Positions 10,514 to 23,260 of a DNA stretch of 64,000 bases are shown here, piece after piece. The stretch spans positions 62,001-126,000 of the forward strand of contig VTFK01000222.1 of NCBI GenBank assembly GCA_009617715.1, given 5' to 3'. The notes under the pieces are model-generated. The model was given only the letters and a program-made list of their open reading frames with translations, was not told where the DNA came from and searched no databases. The position numbers were made by a program, and so were the translations under genes. Numbering within the stretch: position 1 is the first letter of the stretch; each line of letters opens with the position of its first letter. The DNA is from Plectrocnemia conspersa. Its lineage: Eukaryota; Arthropoda; Insecta; Trichoptera; Polycentropodidae.

Positions 10514-13500
10514 GCCATATATATCAGCCAACGGACAGCTTATAAATGTGTAGTTTCTTGGATGTTATCTAATAAATGACATTTTACAATGATTATAAAT
10601 ATGTGATTGCATACCTAAAATAATTGATAGCCAAAATATCTATGAGGGGGTTATTTTTAATTCCGATGTGGTAAAATATGTATTTACGTCATTGTTTTTT
10701 ATCAATTTTTTTCTGTGCAATAATTTCTCTTTTGGAACAGACAAATTCAGAATATTCAGTTACGTATTTTCTTTATAAAAAGATTATACTTGCTGACAGT
10801 GACTTCCAACGTTTTGTTTACATATACCAATTCTACGTTGTCGTCATATAGGTCATCAAATTGTTCTATCATTGCTTCTGAAAAATTATTAAAAACAATA
10901 AGACCTTATCAAGAGTTAAACATTGAACACAATATTACTAATAATATAATCCATAATGAAAATTAAACGACATCCGAACATAATTAATGGAAGTTACTGT
11001 AAAGGATTAAACACGTAGATTTGCATCTCTTCATCTTCTCCAAAGTTGTCGCAATACGTCATATTTTAATTGTTTGCCATACGTAAATGTTATAAGATCT
11101 TTCATTGCTTTTGAAAATTAACTGCAAACAATACTATATATTGGGCAAAATCTAACTTTTTGTTTACGCTAATATGAGATTTTTCCTTATTACTACCACC
11201 GTAATATGTTTAATTAACTTTGGCATGTATATCTTTAATTGCCAAATCACTGCTGTTTGTCATTTAATATTAGATCCTAGAAAGTCAATAGTAATTTTGT
11301 TAGATAGAAAACCGTGATATATTATTCATATAACCAAGCACTTACTGGCAAACTCATAATTTAAAGTTTTGTTTATATTGTCTATAATTCTAATGCTACA
11401 TCGTTTCGAATCATCTTCAATTAGCACTTTTTAAGAAAAATGCTATGATTATAACGTATTTTACTAAACTGTACAGGCACGCGCCTGACAGATGATAGAA
11501 GAGCTGCCATGTGTAAGCAAATTTGATATTTAAGGGAAGTCCCGATTTTGGCGCGCTTGAAAACAAACTATGCAATTGATTTTATCGATTCAAAATATGT
11601 AAAAAATTATCAAGTTCTAAAAAAATTTTTTTTACTTAAGAAAAATGTGTTTAATTTATAAGGGATTTTAAATATAATATAAATATTGTGAATTTGTACT
11701 AGCTTCTACATACAGATATAAGTGTGATTAAATTTTGGCAAACCTTGGCAACTTAAAGTTATATTTTTTTTAGAATTTTTAAAATTTCGTCTAAAAAAAC
11801 ATTTCCAACAAAAACAGTCTCAAAATAACTACTATTCGCATCTTCACAATGACAGCGCCGTCATTAAAAGGTAACTACCAATAGAATAATCCCATTTACT
11901 GACGCGTTCGAGAGAAAACTCCACAAAATTGTAAAACAGCAATTTAAATATTTTTAAAATTATAAAGTATTTTTTTCAACCTTAAAAAATATTTTTAGTT
12001 TATTATAGATTTTAAATATGTTTAATTTATTATAAATTTTAAATACGGTGAAAAGTTTTTGCATTTATTAATTATTAAAATATATAATGCTGTGGAGAAA
12101 AAACATTAACTTAAAAGAAAAATGTAAATCAAAATATTTTTAATAAAAATATACAAAGGTCTACTTTCGGTCCAAAGTCACAGATTAGGTGGTCGATACT
12201 TACAGTTTGTTTCTTTCTTATTAGTAAATGTGATTAAAAACTGGCTTTTATATTTACACATAAAACATATAAAAAACTTTTTTTAATTATAAAGTAACTT
12301 ATGGTGTTATTAAAAATGTTCTTATTACTGATATTTAAATTTAGTAATATTATAAAATATTTTTTATTATATTAATATAGTAAGAAATTAAATAAGAAAA
12401 CATTATTTCAATAAAACAAATCCTCAAGTACGTGCTAATGTATTTTCGGTTAGGAAGATAATAAGTCGATTATAAAATAGTTCAGTAATTTTAAATGAAG
12501 TAATTAAATGAATATAAATTAATCCAATTGTCAATATAGCTGCAATTCACTAAGCTATTCAATACATAGAAACGCGACGTAACAGTACGTATCTCACGTT
12601 AAAACGTTTGTGTAAACAAAAATACGCTATATATCGTAAGAAAGTAGGATTAAGCCGCCAAATTGTCTAGAATGGAATTTAGTACAGCACATTTTTAAAT
12701 GTTTCAATGAACAACATTAAATTCGCTGACTACGATGTGAATTATAAAACGTATATTATAATCTTTCACGGAAAAAAGGTTTAGTTTTTATTAAAAATAC
12801 CACTTTTAATATTTAGTTCACATATTTAGAACTAAATATTTACATGTCAATTATATTGAAACGTCATTTTTATACAGCAAAATATGCATTCATTGATGAT
12901 ATCAGCAGCAATATTGCAGCAAGATATTTTATATATAATATTTATTTAAAATAGCTGACTATTACACCTGCTTATAATTTAATGTAGATTTGGATAAAAC
13001 AAAATTTACCATTATTATTAATATAAAATTAGAATAAAACATACCTATACTCATTTTAAACAAGAAAAGTTTATAGTGTTATTATTATACATTAAAATCA
13101 AAAGTTCACAAGTATTACTCTCATGCAATTATATGTATAAATATCAGTTTATTTGATGAAGTTTCATTTGAAATGTCTCGACTTAAGTGACAAAGTTTGT
13201 TGCGGTAGTCTATCTTTAATTAATAATTATGTAAGCAATTAATTGTTGAGAATCCGCGTCAAACGTAGGGAAAATTCAATGAAACACTTAACGGTGATTG
13301 TTAAACAATTTTGCGAGATTTAAAACTTGAAAGTGTAGCGCCTCAATTATAAATGACAGGAAAATAAATTTCGTTTTGCGAAATTTCTAAAAATCTTTTT
13401 AATTTTCCAATTTTTTAAATGAACAAAATGTTTCTAAAACAATAAATATATAATAAAAATAATCTGGTGTTATATAAATTATTTATATTTCAAAAATAAC

Positions 13501-13869
13501 TTTTAAATCTGCTTAAATATGATATATAGGTGCAAAACTATTTAATACACACATATCAGAATTAAAACAATTTGATAGTGGTCGTTTAACAAAAATGCGT
13601 TTCTTTTAACCATATTTTTACCAAACTGAGAGATTTTTATCTATGATTATCGTAAAAAACGGTGATTCAGTTACCAAAACTCGTCTAATTAAAGCGCCTA
13701 ATTTTAAAATCGAGCCTTCCATGCCTTCCAAATGCCTTGCTATTATTTTTTTAGTGATTAAGTTATTACTTATTCATAAATTAATCATATATCAATTACT
13801 GATTTTTTATATAGCTATATACACATTTTTCTCTCACACTTCCGTTGGCAATAAATAAGGATACATTTT
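10514..13869. other. Long AT-rich spacer
   Basis: More than 3 kb of AT-rich sequence. A mildly GC-richer patch at 11470-11560 (CAGGCACGCGCCTGACAG, an imperfect palindrome) and another near 12540-12700 are the only interruptions. No ORF with a recognisable product is present. Confidence 0.5.
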
Positions 13870-14290
13870 CCGTGTCGATTGCGTCGTGGGTTCAAGCACC
13901 CTCGGGCATGTGTTTCAATCGGGCCAATTGGCTGGTTACCTGGCAGGTAGTGTTCCGACTACGGTAGCTAGTTACCCGTCCCTGGTACTTTATTTGTTTT
14001 ATAGCTCGAGTGGAAGACGTTAACTGTGAAATACAGCTACCGCGGTTACGTCGGCTCTTCTCTACGCCACGTCTAATTCCTCTGGCCCCAGAACGCAGAA
14101 TAAGGAAATGATCTTGGTCCCTGGATGAAGAAGGGCGTTGATTTACGGGGGTAGGTCAGATAAAGTTTGATGGATGTGCCGACCATTGTGCATGCGATTT
14201 TGTTCAATGGTGAAATTTCAACGGCCAAAGGGGATTCTATCCTTTTCATCTGGTAGAATATTTTTTGTATTGACCTAATCGAACGAAACA
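13870..14290. other. GC-rich island
   Basis: Complex GC-richer sequence (GGGCCAATTGGCTGG near 13921, TACCGCGGTTACG near 14039, TGGCCCCAGAACGC near 14081). A 72-codon minus-strand frame is unrecognised. It may be an old transposon remnant or a regulatory island. Confidence 0.35.
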
Positions 14291-14769
14291 CCTACCCCAG
14301 TTATATAGTTGTATAATATTATATAATATATTGGTCAAGTTAAAATTAAATAAAAAAGTATACCTAAGGGTAGGTAGATAAATTTGAGCAATTACAAAAA
14401 ACGATTTGAGCATAACATTAAAAAAAATCAACTCATTACAATATGATTTATTGTCAGTTTCGTAAATAAAACTTAGTTATTATCGAGTTAAAGCGTAAAG
14501 ATCGTACGAAGTCGCTTCAATATTAAATCTTCCATTGCATCAGTAGGTGATAATTTAAGAAGGCGATGCTCAAGTAGGAAGTTAAGTGGTAGTCCGTGAG
14601 TAGATTGGTTTCGTGCCGCTTTATATATACCGTCGTGCGACTAAGCCATATCCCCACCCCGTACGTTGTAAGGGATTGTAAGAATGCGGACGTAGTTCTT
14701 GACAGCTGCTAGGTCCGCGGGCACTGCTATCGGGACTTCAGACGCGCGTGTGCCATGTTTTTTAACTAG
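14291..14769. other. AT spacer then GC-richer island (14500-14760)
   Basis: The island includes TTTATATATACCG at about 14620, which is TATA-like, followed by a GC-rich stretch CTAGGTCCGCGGGCACTGC. No coding trace was found. Confidence 0.3.
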
Positions 14770-16799
14770 TGTTATGTAAACATCGCTACAAATTAATCAT
14801 ATATTAATCACATCATAGAGTGCATCAAAGAGCAAATTTATTTTTCTCTCCATCTCAAATAATGTAAAGTGTAAACATTTTTACTAGTGGCAAGACATCA
14901 AGTGGTTTGAAGAATATAATCTCTTTAAAATCCCTGATGATCTCACTACGTCTAAGGAGTAAATATTGTTATGGTATCTCAATCTAGCTTTATCAAGCTG
15001 CTTGAAACATTCAATTCATTAATTATTTTGATTTTAAAAATGCAAGCTCAGCTCATTTAAATGAGCAGTGATATTAACTAAAAACGTTACATATGTTATT
15101 TTTAAATTCAAGGGCAGGTTTTTATTTTGAGTTCGTGACTTAACAACCATACTGCAGTAAAGTACATGGTTTTTTCGTAGCTAGTTTCCAGAGTATTCAG
15201 AAACTTAAAAATGTCGACTAAAATAAAGTCATTTTAATGCCAATAAAACACATATTTTCACGAAGGCTCGGATTATTATTATTTTTTAGATTCACTGCAA
15301 AGCATAAGCAATATGTGATATATAAAGCACAGAAAAAAACGTTCAGTATATTTTATCAAATAGTCTATATAAATCAACATATGCTATACGGATGAGTTTT
15401 CGAGAAAAATGTGATCCATTAAGGCATCCCTTATATTATTCCTCCCCTAACGATGATCTGAGTATTCAACTGGGAGACAATCGCCGTATCGTGTAGAATG
15501 GAAACGCCTACTGGAGGAGGCTTAAGCTAAAAGTTCCACGAAGAGATGTTTATATGTAGCAAATTTGATATTGATAAGAAAACCACTACAAATAATTTCT
15601 TACACACACTAAAAATATTTAATGTATGTGGTATTCATATAATAAACAATTAGAAGCTCGTCCAATAAAAACATAGTTGTTTGTCAACGCGGCTTTTTTT
15701 AAGCAGGTAAATTATTAAACTACTGTAAATCTTCTACAACAGTTAGCCTGTAAAATATTGTCAATCGATCACCACACACTCGCCAAACTTATACATTCAT
15801 CACCGTGTTTACGAATTTTTCTTGCATACATATAAAAACTTTGTGATTGCCGAAATTTCAGAAATTAATCATTTATCTGATTGTGCAGCTGCTGATTTTC
15901 TCAATAGCTAGTACTGATTTTTTGTGGCTTACAAATCAACATTAATAACGTTTGATTTTAAATTTGGCAAAAATGATTTTTTATAGTTATATTATTTTGT
16001 TGTAAGTTTATTGGCAGCAGGCTTAATACAAAATATGCTTTGTACTGATATTTTTATAAATAAAAATAAAGTCTTGTTCATTTTTACTGCTTTTCTTATA
16101 CCAAATATTTTTTTTGTGTAAATCCGTTTTATTTATTTGAACTCTATTTTTAGCTTTTTCATAGCCTCACGAATATATTCGTATTTAAATATATTTTTGT
16201 GTGTGAGACACTAAACAAAATTCTCCATCACATTACTTCTTTATAGTCTAATAAATCGTATAATAATATCAATAAAATTAAGAATGTTATTAGATACTGT
16301 ATCACTCGGTCAAATAGAAAGCATTTGAATACGCAATACGATTGTATAAAAAATTTGTCTTGCATACATGTTAAAAGCACAATAAAGTGGGATGTGCTAT
16401 ACATAGTTGAAAGTGTAGTGTTACCAAATCTCCACATGTTCAAACTATAATGTTCACGCAATGATGATCACAAAAAACACACAATTAATTTTACATCCTT
16501 CTTTAATAACTTCGTCACGTCGACTTTCATCATTTGATGGGTCATTCCTGGTTTGTACAAACATCTGAATTCGCACTAAGCAAAGATACGCAGAGTATTA
16601 ACCTAAAATCGAAAGAGAAAGAAAGCTGCCGCTTCCCCCTTCACGTCAATTTTGGTTAAACTTTGACGTTTAAAATATGGAAAATAAATTTTTAATATTT
16701 ATTTATGACGTGAGTCGTACAATATTAAATTTCGTATTTACTTTTGAAGCAATTAATTATTTTTTTGAGTATATATTAATTTTATCTATACTTTTAATA
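14770..16799. other. AT-rich spacer with small GC patches
   Basis: Patches at 15420-15545 and 16500-16660 are GC-richer. The first reads RVEWKRLLEEA on the plus strand, faintly like the tail of a LINE polymerase, but too short to call. The second contains a CTGCCGCTTC word also seen at 29900. Confidence 0.4.
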
Positions 16800-17200
16800 G
16801 AGTCTCCATAGTTATGGTGTTAGCTCAGTTAATTTAAAATAATTCTAATCGCAATAAGGGCGCTTAAATCACAAGTAATAGCGATTAGAGATAACGAAAG
16901 GCGTTCATGTGTGATTTCCGGTCGCGGCACGTAGCTCTGCTAGATTATGAGTCGTTCAAGATCCTTTTCAGCGGGGTGATCTTCTAGTGTGCGCAATAAG
17001 TGTAATATCAAGACCGTTGAGCCGGAAACTTTAATAATAATATAATTGGCACATTTCTAAAAGCCAATATCGCCTCCGTGGCTTTCCTTTCATGCCTTCT
17101 AATAACACTAGGCCTCCAATATCTGACGTGACAATGCGATTTTTCGTCATATTTGACGTACAACTTGGTGCTCATTTGACTGTGTGACGTTCATAATGAA
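16800..17200. other. GC-richer island
   Basis: Complex sequence around GATTTCCGGTCGCGGCACG (about 16912) and AAGACCGTTGAGCCGG. TGACGT words occur several times at 17120-17195 (CRE-like half-sites). Candidate regulatory element. Confidence 0.35.
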
Positions 17201-18321
17201 ATAAATGATGAACGGCGTTAAAATAAAATTTAATAAAATAAAATAAAATAAAAACGTTAAATAATAATTTTCTCAATATTATACCTATGTTTGACGATAA
17301 AGTAAAAATCGTTGACGTATTTATATAAAAAATATTAAGGTTTTTTGCTATCAATTTTTATATTAAATATGTCAGACGAAAATAATATAAAAGTGTATTA
17401 TGTATTGTGTAAAAGTGACGGCAAATATTCAATATTAATTGTAGATTCTAAAATTCATATCATAAAAATTAGTTTTAATAATTTTTGTGACATGTTGACT
17501 AAATGTTTAATATATAATTTTAAATACTAAATAGTGAATTATATATAAAAATAAATAATAAAGTTAAGTTATGCATTTCTGAAAAGTGGTGCTTAGATAA
17601 TGTTTTTTATTTTATTTTCGTATTTTTTTTACGCTAATTTATAAATACGAATTATAAAAAAAATGATGCATCCTAACGTTTTTGATTAGAATATTTAGAT
17701 TATTTCGACGTGAGCTTTAGATTTTTATTCTGTACACCTGTTTTTAAGGAACAGTTTCTCCAGATGCATACCTATGTTGTGTTTGATGTAAAATATTTTT
17801 TTGGGTAGGTAGCTATTTACTAGATAGTATGAAACCTTAACTGATGGTTTCGTTGACTCTTAATATAATTTTTTATCCGTTTTAGGAAATCTTATAGTAG
17901 TAATATCAGCAGGGCCGCCGAAATCAAACACTGACTCTAGAAAAACAATGATTCCGGGCCTCATGAAAAAATTGCATTTCATGTATTTTTTAACTTCGTA
18001 TAAGTATAATAATAATAGGTACGTGTTAACCCTTTCTATGCTACAAATAAATATAAAATTCAGTCACCGTTGTGACACATTTTCCGAAATAATATTTTAT
18101 GCGAAATATTTTAATTAGGCATTAAAAATTATTAAAAATATTTTTTTATAATATTTACTTGATAATAGTCGGGTTTTCTTTGCTGCTCAGTGTTGCTATA
18201 TAATGAATTTTCAGTTTAGATCAAAAGCATTAAAATCGTGCCATCGCAGTGAAAACACTTGATTATCAAGCGTTTATATTAAGCTTTTTTTAAAACAATA
18301 TTACGAGCGAGAATCAAACAA
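17201..18321. other. AT-rich spacer
   Basis: Includes an (AATAA)n-like microsatellite at 17220-17250. TTAACCCTTTC at 18026-18036 resembles a piggyBac-type terminus, but no matching end was found. A single copy of the AATCGTGCC-TCGCAGTG block of the downstream palindrome lies at 18232-18254. Confidence 0.45.
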
Positions 18322-18560
18322 AGAACATCTAAACCGAATTTTGACCAATAGAAGAAAGCAAAAACAATTATCTCTCCTCAGAAGTCAAAAATTCACGTCA
18401 AAACCAATAAAATCGTGCCGTCGCCGTCGCAGTGGGAACGCTCGTTCCCACTGCGACGGCACCGACACGATTTTATTGAGTTTGACGTGAATTTTTGCCT
18501 TCTGAGAAGTGATAATTGTTTTTGCGCTCTCCTATTGACCAAAATACGGTTTTAATATAC
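18322..18560. repeat. About 240-bp near-perfect palindrome (foldback)
   Basis: The left arm (18322-18440) and right arm (18443-18560) are reverse complements with few mismatches and a 2-nt centre. The innermost part is GTCGCAGTGGGAACG / CGTTCCCACTGCGAC. Outer blocks shared by the arms include CAATAAAATCGTGCCG, CACGTCAAA and TTTTGACCAATAG. Related single arms occur at 18232 and 10492, so this looks like two copies of a small repeat joined head to head, or a foldback MITE. Confidence 0.9.
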
Positions 18561-18666
18561 TTTGATCAGCCATCTTATATTAGAAGTCCATATTAATATC
18601 GGTAAGGATAGCTATATATTTTTAAAACATAGTGTAACCTCGAAATGCAGACAAACTATGGAGCAG

Positions 18667-18700
18667 TATGTGAGATGCGATGTCTGTCGCATCTCACATA
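18667..18700. repeat. 14-bp perfect hairpin (TATGTGAGATGCGA)
   Basis: Arms 18667-18680 and 18687-18700 around a 6-nt loop (TGTCTG). GC content is higher than its surroundings. Function unknown. Confidence 0.85.
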
Positions 18701-19442
18701 TTGCTTAATTGGCTTAGTTTGTATTTTGGACTTGACCTAATAAAAGTAACTAAACTAGAATTAGTTTTAGAACTTTCGTTAGGTTAGGTTTGGGTTTTAA
18801 CAGCAAATGGACGTTTCGCAACTGTCAAATTGCGTTTTATAAACATCAGTTAAATTATATATTTGCTATTAAAAATATATATCTGTTGGTTAAAATGTAT
18901 TTGAAATCTACTAGTGAATATAACTTTACAAAAAATACACATTCACTGTAACATTCATATTTCGGATGTAAATAAATAATGATAAGTATGTAAATATATG
19001 TATTAATACATAAAGAAAAGTTGAAATCATATAATTTCACTAGCATCAGCCAGATAATTTATATTTTCACTAATAAAAATATATATCTACTTGCGAAAAT
19101 ATATTCCGATATGATTTTACAGAAATGATATATTTAAAAAAATATTTTCGGAATAGATTCGACAATTTTTTCTTGATTTTCTCTTAGGAATAAGCACATG
19201 AAACTGAATGTATTATTTAATTATTTTTACCGATAACAAATTACCAATAACACAATCTAAAAACACATTTGGTTTATGTATTATAATTCAGCTGGTATTG
19301 ATGTTGATTTTTCATTATTTATTTGCTTCTTTTTAGATCTAATACCTAAATTTACTGCAACCAATACACATTCGTTGAATATTTTCTTTCATGTCAAATA
19401 TTTCTTAAACTTTAAAAAAGCAATAAAAAGCCGCGTCAAAAA
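18701..19442. other. AT-rich spacer
   Basis: Contains GTTAGGTTAGGTTTGGG near 18779, a short stretch with two TTAGG words. Otherwise low complexity. Confidence 0.45.
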
Positions 19443-19635
19443 CTACAATCTGTACCTTTATATAATAATGTTTATTGTGAAAGTACTACTTAGAAAGTGG
19501 GTGCTTTTGCAGGCAATGTTCCACTCCTTTTATTTATTGTATGTATAAAAAAGGGTGAAGAAACTTTAACTTGAAAAACATCAGTACATACATCTCAAAC
19601 AACTGTTCAGATTCATCATTTGAGGTCGATTTTTG
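19443..19635 (-). mobile_element. Solitary mariner terminal region
   Basis: Closely matches 38131-38330, the sequence flanking the 3' end of the mariner transposase on the minus strand. Shared blocks include ACAATCTGT, AATAATGTT-ATTGT, AAAGTACTAC, AGGTGCTTTTG-AGGCAATG and CATACATCT-AAACA. No transposase follows here, so it is a deleted copy or a MITE of the same family. Confidence 0.8.
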
Positions 19636-20089
19636 TAATTTATTGTTACGCTTATTTTATCAATTTATTTAAAATTTCTTAGACACTACATACATTTATA
19701 AAGAAACAAATAATGCAGGAACTAATGTTAGCTCTTCTGTTTAGAATGAATAAAAATAAATACATTTTGAAGTATCGTATTTCGTTTACTTGTAATTTTA
19801 AAATATAAATTTTATAATATAACGAAATATTGTGTTTATTATGTACCTTAATTTGTCTTAATATTTTGTCATCGCATTTATGAACATTCTATTTCGCATG
19901 ACAAATTGCGAGAATTCCCCTCGTCTATCTTATTATTTTTGCAAAAAAGTGTACATAATGGACAGATATTTCGGATTACGGAACCAGTTATTTCGCCTTT
20001 CTTCTCCTCCTGAAATATTTTCTTTCGGACGAATATTCTCGATTATATATTTTTTCTACTACTAGGTACTTCCGTCTTCCGCCCCCTTA
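19636..20089. other. AT-rich spacer
   Basis: AT-rich sequence with no recognisable feature. Confidence 0.5.
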
Positions 20090-20350
20090 GAATTTTTCCC
20101 TCCTAACCGCGGTGTTTGTCGTTAATAAATCATTTTTAAACACTCCCCCAGCGTTCATATTAAATGATAGTAAATTTCCAAACGACAATAACAGCGACGC
20201 GAAAAACACTTTTGCGGGATATTTAATTGTTCGTGTGTAGGCGAAATTTCGGATTTCGCACATGGCTGAACAAACGAACACAATTTTTTCCTCCCCTGAA
20301 ACTTTACGCCATTGAATTGTGTTCAACGCTTCAAAGATTTTTTGTGCCGG
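20090..20350. other. GC-richer island
   Basis: Complex sequence with CCTAACCGCGGTG at about 20102, TCGTTAATAAATCA (homeodomain/Abd-B-like) near 20118 and GCGACGCGAAAAACAC. A minus-strand frame of 79 codons is unrecognised. Candidate regulatory element. Confidence 0.35.
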
Positions 20351-21079
20351 CTAAATATAATACAATATATCATTATATTGTGATTCTGTTTCGGGTAAAC
20401 GTATACATTATTTTGTATTTGGAACGTGTATACAACATAAACATATGAAAAGCCTTAACATTTTTTTAGATATATTTAATACATACATATGTACATATGT
20501 TTATTATATAAAAGTAGACTACATAGTTTTTACGATATTTTTGCCTCAAAAGAAGGTTTATATAAATATAAAATATTAAATATATATAACTTATGAAATC
20601 ATTTATATTTAAATATACTATCATTATATTATTTTTCTGATGTGTGAAACGGTCAAATATTTTTTAATAAAATCAGCTCAAAATAATTAATCCATTTAAA
20701 ATATTATTTTATTTTGTATTATATACTAATACAAAATAAAATAATAAATCAACTACTCCAAAAATTGACCGAAAAAAAATAGTTTAATTTATATTTGTGC
20801 GATTTATCATTGTTTAATGGAAGTTATTATTTAACAGTTCTTAAGTTGATAATCTTTATATTACCGATGCTATTTATTGTAGAATTTAACATAAGAGAAC
20901 AGGAAATAATAAATGTAAAAAAAAATTGTTGCTATATTATTTATAAAAAAATTAAATTATTAATTAACCTGTTTAGAGCCTCTGATTTATCACGTGCAGT
21001 TCGACAATTATTTTTCGAAGGCAATTTAAGAGAGCATCGTAAATTTAAGGTGTAAGTCTTTATCTAAATCCAACTCCAT
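20351..21079. other. AT-rich spacer
   Basis: Contains a long AT hairpin annotated separately and an 86-codon low-complexity frame with no domain. Confidence 0.5.
20702..20746. repeat. 20-bp perfect AT-rich hairpin
   Basis: Arms 20702-20721 and 20727-20746, 5-nt loop (TATAC). Likely a small foldback or replication-slippage product. Confidence 0.85.
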
Positions 21080-21380
21080 TAGATTAGACCCGGAGTTAAA
21101 TCATCCATTACCGCCGACTATTTTTTACAGAGGCGAAAAGAAAAAAAAAACTAGAAATATATCCTGCCGCGTAAGTTGTTAGATAACACAATTCACGAAT
21201 TTCCCGGTGTCGGAATTTTTATACGGTTTTAATTTACTCAAATAGATTTTTGGTGAAAAAATATAAGTATATAGTACGCACTCACCCGCGCGCGAATAAC
21301 TTTGACGGGGGCGCAAAATGAAATAATTACACGTTTCGCAAAAACACACATCAAAGTGTTGATAAAATACGTGCCGTGAA
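21080..21380. other. GC-richer island
   Basis: Contains TAAATCATCCATTACCGCC, CTCACCCGCGCGCGAATAAC and TGACGGGGGCGC. Non-repetitive; candidate regulatory element. Confidence 0.35.
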
Positions 21381-22474
21381 TAATGACGTATTTTGCATAA
21401 ATGAACACGAAAATGGAAAAAAAGTTACGTAAAAATATATTTATGCTAACGGGAGTTAAATGAAATTGCAGTTAATTTAAAATTGTAATTTTCTTCTAAA
21501 CTCTTTTACTCTTAACGGAAAATATATTTGACATTTATTTTAAATAAATATTTAGCATTTATATAATGAAAATAATAGTCTTTTATTGTATTTATTTATT
21601 TATGATTATTTACAAAAGTATTAAAATTTTAACTTTAAGTGATGACAACAATAATTCATTAGAGTTAATTCTGTAGTGTAACTAAAAACCTTGAAAAGTC
21701 AATGGATGCATAAAGTATCTAAGAAAAACAAAGTAAAATTTATTGTTAGTATTAGAGAACAATTTTATTGTAAAAAAATAAATTTACATTTCATTAGAAA
21801 AATAGGAATATATATTAATGGTCTGCAGTGAAAATTTACTAACTCTATAATTGTAAATTTTCAGAAAGTTAAAACAGGTATAAATATGCAAATATTAAAT
21901 ATCTTGAAACCATGTTTATATAAGTTAACATGCTCATGCCGTAGAGGTAAATATTTTTCGTCTTACTTGTTAAAAAAATTGTTTTATTAAGTCGCATAAC
22001 GAATCGAGGGCAAACATTTTGACGTTGACAAATGTAATTTTGTAAGTGTCTTAAATTGTTTTTGTGCCAGTGTGTTTATTCGTGAGCCTTTATTATATAT
22101 TCTACATTTTTACTATCCAGAGACTATGAAGGTCAACAACGATCTCGTCGCATACTACTTTAAATATGGTTCTGGAGTATAGATTAATAAGAGTAGAAAA
22201 GAAAACACATTCTTGTCTGACACATTTCTCTATTTGCTTTCCTTAATGCTTATTATGGCTGACTAGTGTTACATGTCTCTTCATTTTGAGATGATTTTGA
22301 TTTACGCGATCAAATACTTTCTCAAAACTGGTTTACAAACTTCTTGAAGTAGCGTTTGCATGCAGAAGAGTATTTCTTGTGTATATTGGCTTTTCCTTAA
22401 TTTAAATTGTTCCCAGTAAATAATTTTGCAACTTGTGTGAATTTTTTATTGTATATTTTTTACCAGAATTTTCA
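21381..22474. other. AT-rich spacer
   Basis: TATTTATTTATTTATG at about 21590 resembles the tail of a minus-strand LINE, but no coding trace adjoins it. No other feature. Confidence 0.45.
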
Positions 22475-22717
22475 GTGGATGACTCTTTAAAAGTTCGGTA
22501 CTTGTTAATTAGCACGGCGCCATGTTTAAATTTTAATCTACAAAACATCCATTTTTTGTTTAAACCCAAACTTAACTTAACATATAATCGTTAATTTGTT
22601 CAGGTTAAGTTTGGGTTTGAGCAGCACGGGAAACGCAATGGTGAGTAACAACTGGTGTCTTTTTTAGCTTGGCGCCGTGATAGTTAACAAGTTTTATTGT
22701 ATTTAAAAGTCATCCAC
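22475..22717. mobile_element. 243-bp MITE with about 50-bp imperfect terminal inverted repeats
   Basis: The outer ends GTGGATGACT and AGTCATCCAC pair. Inward the arms share TTTAAA, ACTTGTTAA and CACGGCGCCA on both sides. Inside lies a second perfect 15-bp hairpin AAACCCAAACTTAAC (22562-22576 with 22604-22618). There is no ORF. No clear target-site duplication is visible, so the superfamily is unassigned. Confidence 0.8.
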
Positions 22718-22779
22718 GGAACTTTAATTTCACGATATTGTTCGTTTCAAAACCTAGCCATTCTTCGTATCAATTTTTC

Positions 22780-23260
22780 CAGGATAAGATCAGCTAATTG
22801 TCAGTGGCGCGGGACGTTCCAGTTTGGCGTGAATGCGTCATTACGTCTCGTTCATTTATGCGTTTGGCCATTTCGAATCGGCTCCCGTTTCCGCTAGTGC
22901 GACAAATGGCCGACTGATTACTTCCGGCCCGGTGGACATGTTGTTATTGTGTGTATTATTATTGCCCGACGAGCAATTCGTTAGTCGCGGCCGCGGTGCT
23001 GATTTAAATTGCAAAACGCGCAAAACCAACCAATCGAAAATGTCTCTGTATGACAAACTTTTAATGGTATGCCGCAGACTTTGGCTCTCCAGAGTTGGTG
23101 TCGTTTGCTTGTTTGCCGATAGTTTTGTTTTTACCATTTGGGGGCAAAAGTCGAGTTATTTTCTACCCTTGTTTGCCGTTACGGTCACATGATTATTGAC
23201 GAATTTTTGCCCTCCGGTCAGCACGTGTTTGCAACCGATCCGTTTAATAGACATTTGACA
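22780..23260. other. Large GC-rich island
   Basis: The densest GC island of the left half. It contains AGATCAGCTAATTGTC (E-box plus homeodomain core), TCGCGGCCGCGG near 22984, TTACGTCTCG and GGTCAGCACGTG (E-box CACGTG). It stays open in one plus frame for 119 codons (22833-23192) without a recognisable domain, and the minus strand is open as well, which is typical of GC-rich noncoding DNA. I favour a conserved regulatory element. Confidence 0.45.

Noticed and set aside
13880..13915. GGGTTCAAGCACCC resembling a tRNA/SINE pol III B box
   Set aside because: The T-arm cannot be closed properly, no A box is found at the right distance upstream, and there is no oligo-T terminator or SINE tail.
15490..15535. 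RVEWKRLLEEA peptide resembling the C-terminal end of a LINE polymerase
   Set aside because: Only 11 residues before a stop, and no other RT motif nearby.
18026..18036. TTAACCCTTTC as a piggyBac left end
   Set aside because: No partner terminus with TTAA at a plausible distance. The similar GAAAGGGTTAA words at 29391 and 29410 are 11 kb away and duplicated.
18779..18798. TTAGG words suggesting an interstitial telomere repeat
   Set aside because: Only two units are present, which is expected by chance.
21588..21606. TATTTATTTATTTATG as a LINE 3' tail
   Set aside because: No RT or 3'-UTR homology to the LINE fragments at 31.6 or 43.0 kb. Simple repeats of this kind are frequent in AT-rich DNA.
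22833..23192. 119-codon frame as an exon
   Set aside because: Both strands are open, the composition is GC-driven, and no domain or clear splice-site pair frames it.
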